Made by a program: the position numbers and the translations under genes. A model generated the notes under the pieces. It made no database searches. It worked only from the letters and a program-made list of their open reading frames with translations, and had not been told where the DNA came from. Shown here piece after piece: positions 61,243-64,000 of a DNA stretch of 64,000 nucleotides (position 1 is the first letter of the stretch; each line of letters begins with the position of its first letter). The stretch comes from Clostridia bacterium (lineage in GTDB: Bacteria; Bacillota; Clostridia; Christensenellales; Pumilibacteraceae). Location: NCBI GenBank assembly GCA_022791915.1, contig JAAWAB010000002.1, positions 1-64,000 on the forward strand, read 5' to 3'.

Positions 61243-62265
61243 TTACAGATTTACGGGTTTACCCGTTCTGCCGCTCTCGTAGAACGCACAGACAATTTTT
61301 TGGATTTTCAATGCTTCCGCCGCCGAAATTTCGGGCGCACGCTTTTCCAGAACACTGCGGTAAAAGTCGTTTATCTGTTTCACATGCTGAAATCCCCAAT
61401 AATCTTTGCCGTTTTCGTATACGAGATTATCGGCGCTTTGGTGTACGTGCAACTCTCTGCCGTCGGCAAACGTAATCCAGGCGTCATCATATGTGAGTAC
61501 GACTTTGCCTTTTTCGCACAGCAAACGGATTTCTATCGGCTCGTCGCAACCGTAGTTGTTCATCGCCCAAAACGCATATCGCACACCGTTACGATACGTG
61601 ATTAGTCCTTCGGCGCTGTCTTCCACTTCCATGATTTTGTGCCCGCGATTGGCAAAATGCGCATCTACCGATACGGGTTCGGACGCAACAAACCAGTTCA
61701 CCAAATCCATGGAATGTATCGCTTGGTCTATAATCACGCCGCCGCCTTCTTTTTCCCACGTGCCTTTCCAGTCGGAATTGTCGTAGTAGTTATCGGGACG
61801 ATACCAGGTGAGCGCACTGCGTGCCGAAATGATTTTTCCCAACTCGCCCGACATAAGCGTCTTTTTCACGAGTTGCGACGCATCGTTATAGCGGCACTGA
61901 AAAATCACGCCGTAGTTCACGCCCTTTTTCGCGGCAAGCGCCACGTTCTCTTCTCCCGACTTGTAGTCTATGGCAATCGGCTTTTCGCATAACACGTTCA
62001 CGCCGTGTTCTATGGCAAACTTGGACGCCACGGGGTGCAGATAATGCGGCAAACACACGTGCACAATGTCGGGCTTTACTTCCGTAATCATTTGCTCGTA
62101 GTCGTAATATGCCTTACAACCGCTTTTTGCCGCCGCCTTGTCCGCTCTGTCCTTTTTAATATCGCAAACGGCAACCAGTTCGGTGTCGGAACGGTGCAAA
62201 ACGGGCGTGACGTGCATGGTGAATATGTTGCCGCACCCTATAATGGCGGCGCGTAATTTTTTCAT
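61243..62265 (-). CDS. Gfo/Idh/MocA-family oxidoreductase
   Basis: NAD(P)-dependent sugar or inositol dehydrogenase of 340 residues. The Rossmann segment is AAIIGCGNIFTMHVTPVL (7-24), the substrate-domain motif CEKPIAIDY carries the catalytic Lys-Pro, and a two-domain layout is evident. AAAGGA precedes the ATG. It is the last gene of an operon with another family member and a TIM-barrel isomerase; together they suggest catabolism of a sugar acid or inositol-type polyol. Confidence 0.93.
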   Translation of the reverse strand: MKKLRAAIIGCGNIFTMHVTPVLHRSDTELVAVCDIKKDRADKAAAKSGCKAYYDYEQMITEVKPDIVHVCLPHYLHPVASKFAIEHGVNVLCEKPIAIDYKSGEENVALAAKKGVNYGVIFQCRYNDASQLVKKTLMSGELGKIISARSALTWYRPDNYYDNSDWKGTWEKEGGGVIIDQAIHSMDLVNWFVASEPVSVDAHFANRGHKIMEVEDSAEGLITYRNGVRYAFWAMNNYGCDEPIEIRLLCEKGKVVLTYDDAWITFADGRELHVHQSADNLVYENGKDYWGFQHVKQINDFYRSVLEKRAPEISAAEALKIQKIVCAFYESGRTGKPVNL

Positions 62266-62359
62266 TGTTTTTCCTTTTCGGACAGAAACCGCATTATTTC
62301 TCTCCTGTCCTTTCTCCTCATGAATTTTTATCTGTAAATTTTGAGCATGCGACTCGCCG

Positions 62360-63340
62360 TTATACGCCGCCGTTCATCTCTTTTCTTACAAACTTAACCG
62401 ATTCCACCGCGTCCGCAAGTCCCGCTTTTTCGGGCTTTTTGCCGGCTTTTAAGCAGTCGGTAAAATATTTCAACTCGTTGAAGTAGCCGCCTAAATCGGA
62501 AATATTGCCCGCACCTTCCACCGACGCAGTGAATGCTTTTTCAAGCTGTACGTTTTCCATGCCGCCGTTTGTATACAGACGCAAACCTTCGTGCGTATAT
62601 TCCGCCACCGCGTTTTCAAACTTTACACGGAACATCATCTCAAACGGATACTCTGCGGGAAAATCCCACGAGCCTTCGAGCGTTACCGCTTTATCGCCGT
62701 AGTCGGCTACCGTTGATACATAGCTGTTTGCTTCGCCGCCGTGCCCGAGCACCGTAGAAAATTTCTTGGGTTTGCCGAATACATACAGCATATAATCCAC
62801 ATCGTGAATATGTAAGTCGAGCGCCGCGCCACCGCTTTTTTCGGCAGCATTACGGTACCAGTGTTCCCACCCGTCGGGACGGGGCGAAAGACGGCGGAAC
62901 ATAGCGTTTTGTACCTTGCCGTATTTGCCGCTGTCTATCAATTCTTTCAACCAAACGTATTCGTCCCAAAAGCGGATAACCTGCCCCACCTGAACGCCCG
63001 CGCCCGTTTCGCGCTGAATTTTAAGAAGGTGCTCGCCTTCGCCTGCCGTAAACGTGGCGGGCTTTTCCAGAAAGATATTTTTGCATTTGCGCATTGCCGC
63101 TTCGGCATGCTGTGCGTGCAAATATGTAGGTAAGCAAATATCCACGGCATCAAGCTGTTCGTTTTGTATCAACTCCATGCCCGTAGAGTATATTTTGGCG
63201 TCCGACAGCTTGGCGAGCGCTTCCGCTCTGTCTTTCTGTAAGTCGGCAACGGCTACCACCTGTACGCCGTCAATCGCGTTATAACAATTTGCATGCATGG
63301 TGCCCATAAATCCGCACCCAATCAGTCCTATTTTTATCAT
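62360..63340 (-). CDS. Gfo/Idh/MocA-family oxidoreductase
   Basis: 326 residues with the Rossmann segment LIGCGFMGTMHANCYN (6-21), the LEKPATF motif, and the C-terminal alpha/beta substrate domain including DLHIHDVDYMLYVFG. It is a paralog of the gene downstream but only moderately similar. AAGGAG lies before the ATG, 14 bases after the isomerase stop. The 94-base gap to the next gene holds no recognisable regulatory site. Confidence 0.93.
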   Translation of the reverse strand: MIKIGLIGCGFMGTMHANCYNAIDGVQVVAVADLQKDRAEALAKLSDAKIYSTGMELIQNEQLDAVDICLPTYLHAQHAEAAMRKCKNIFLEKPATFTAGEGEHLLKIQRETGAGVQVGQVIRFWDEYVWLKELIDSGKYGKVQNAMFRRLSPRPDGWEHWYRNAAEKSGGAALDLHIHDVDYMLYVFGKPKKFSTVLGHGGEANSYVSTVADYGDKAVTLEGSWDFPAEYPFEMMFRVKFENAVAEYTHEGLRLYTNGGMENVQLEKAFTASVEGAGNISDLGGYFNELKYFTDCLKAGKKPEKAGLADAVESVKFVRKEMNGGV

Positions 63341-63354
63341 GATGAAATCTCTCC

Positions 63355-64000
63355 TTATTTTCTGCCTATAATTTTATCCATAGCGTTAGACGTATTGAAA
63401 ATTATCGTTTCGCTATACTGACTGTACGGCGGAATCATTTCGCCCGTCACCCAGCCGTTATAACCGATTTTATCGAATTCCGCTTTTACTGCTTTCCAAT
63501 TCACGTCGCCCGCCAATAAATCCACGAATCCATCCAGCGACCCCACGGCGCGGCGATAATCCTTGAAATGTACTTTTTTGATACGCTTGCCCAGGATTTT
63601 AATCCACTGCTCGGGATAGCCGCAATACAGCACGTTGCCCACGTCGAAATAACTGCCCACGTAGTCACTGCCCACTTTATCGATAAAGTCGCGCATTTCG
63701 AGCGGCGAAAGCAAAAAGTTGTTCCATACGTTTTCCAGCCCAATACTCACTTTCAACCGTTCGGCGTCTGCCGCAAGTTCTTTTACCGCCGCAAGCGAGC
63801 GCTCGTATACCACGTCGTAATCGGTTACGCCGAGTTCGGGCGAAAACGATACCGAAACGGCACCCGGCACAATGAGAATGGTGTCACACCCCAGCCATGC
63901 CGCAACCTGTAACTGTTTGCGCACGCACTCTTTTGCTTTTGCACGCATTTTCTCATCGTCGGACGAAAGCGAATACTTCCAATAAAGTCCGCTCGCCACC
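63355..64000 (-). CDS. Sugar phosphate isomerase/epimerase (TIM barrel), 5' end outside the window
   Basis: AP-endonuclease-2-type TIM barrel related to xylose isomerase and IolE. GLENVWNNFLLSP, SYFDVGNVLYCGYPEQWI and KKVHFKDYR carry the Glu, Asp and His metal ligands of the family. The frame runs to the right edge of the window, so about a third of the N-terminus is missing. It is first or internal in the oxidoreductase operon. Confidence 0.9.
   Translation of the reverse strand, partial: VASGLYWKYSLSSDDEKMRAKAKECVRKQLQVAAWLGCDTILIVPGAVSVSFSPELGVTDYDVVYERSLAAVKELAADAERLKVSIGLENVWNNFLLSPLEMRDFIDKVGSDYVGSYFDVGNVLYCGYPEQWIKILGKRIKKVHFKDYRRAVGSLDGFVDLLAGDVNWKAVKAEFDKIGYNGWVTGEMIPPYSQYSETIIFNTSNAMDKIIGRK

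Noticed and set aside
1-64000. Insertion sequences, integrases or attachment sites
   Set aside because: No transposase or recombinase reading frame was found. The AT shift near 42.3 kb and the tRNA genes at 60.8-61.0 kb invite the idea of an island, but no flanking direct repeat of a tRNA end was seen.

Overview
The window looks like a chromosomal segment of a Gram-positive, anaerobic gut-type bacterium (Bacillota, Clostridia-like). The signs are many lipobox lipoproteins, LplB/LplC-type sugar permeases, AGGAGG-type ribosome sites, a PerR/reverse-rubrerythrin oxygen defence pair and AraC control of a carbohydrate cluster. Nearly every gene lies on the minus strand. The only plus-strand genes are a fragment at the left edge, a Cys-rich peptide, a membrane protein and an esterase. 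No species name is justified from sequence alone.

Region 1 (1-5.1 kb) holds housekeeping and stress genes. In transcriptional order (right to left) these are perR-rubrerythrin, recF, a TetR-type regulator and dnaA. recF and dnaA are split by the TetR gene and dnaN is absent. A tiny protein that is 26% cysteine follows at 4.75 kb.

Region 2 (5.1-13.5 kb) has a DUF4874/DUF4832-like lipoprotein, an unknown polytopic membrane protein, and a divergent pair (GH78 alpha-L-rhamnosidase and a sialate-O-acetylesterase-type enzyme) around a palindrome-rich promoter region. An EamA transporter closes it.

Region 3 (12.4-42.3 kb) is a large glycan-utilisation locus on the minus strand. It is headed by an AraC regulator whose promoter spacer contains a C9 tract. 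The order is: an LplB permease fused to a secreted domain, LplC, a membrane-anchored GDPD, a solute-binding lipoprotein, a four-helix membrane protein, three right-handed beta-helix proteins, GH2 beta-galactosidase, a GH78-like enzyme, a fourth beta-helix lipoprotein, a 1446-residue modular lipoprotein, then (after a terminator/promoter junction) SGNH esterase, a GH28-like enzyme and EamA. The rhamnosidases, galactosidase, GH28 fold and esterases together suggest a pectin-type (rhamnogalacturonan) substrate; this is inference.

Region 4 (42.4-58.9 kb) is an AT-richer exopolysaccharide/capsule locus. It contains a helicase with five helicase-associated repeats as apparent first gene, a PglD-like acetyltransferase, the initiating sugar transferase, epimerases, glycosyltransferases, a Wzy-like polymerase, dTDP-rhamnose genes (rfbACBD) and a Wzx flippase, mostly overlapping or within a few bases of each other. 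An orphan 171-residue gene follows.

Region 5 (58.9-61.2 kb) is a low-coding stretch with long perfect hairpins, an orphan gene, a frameshifted gene pair and two tandem tRNA-Val genes. Region 6 (61.2-64 kb) is a sugar/polyol catabolic operon with two Gfo/Idh/MocA oxidoreductases and a TIM-barrel sugar isomerase running off the right edge.
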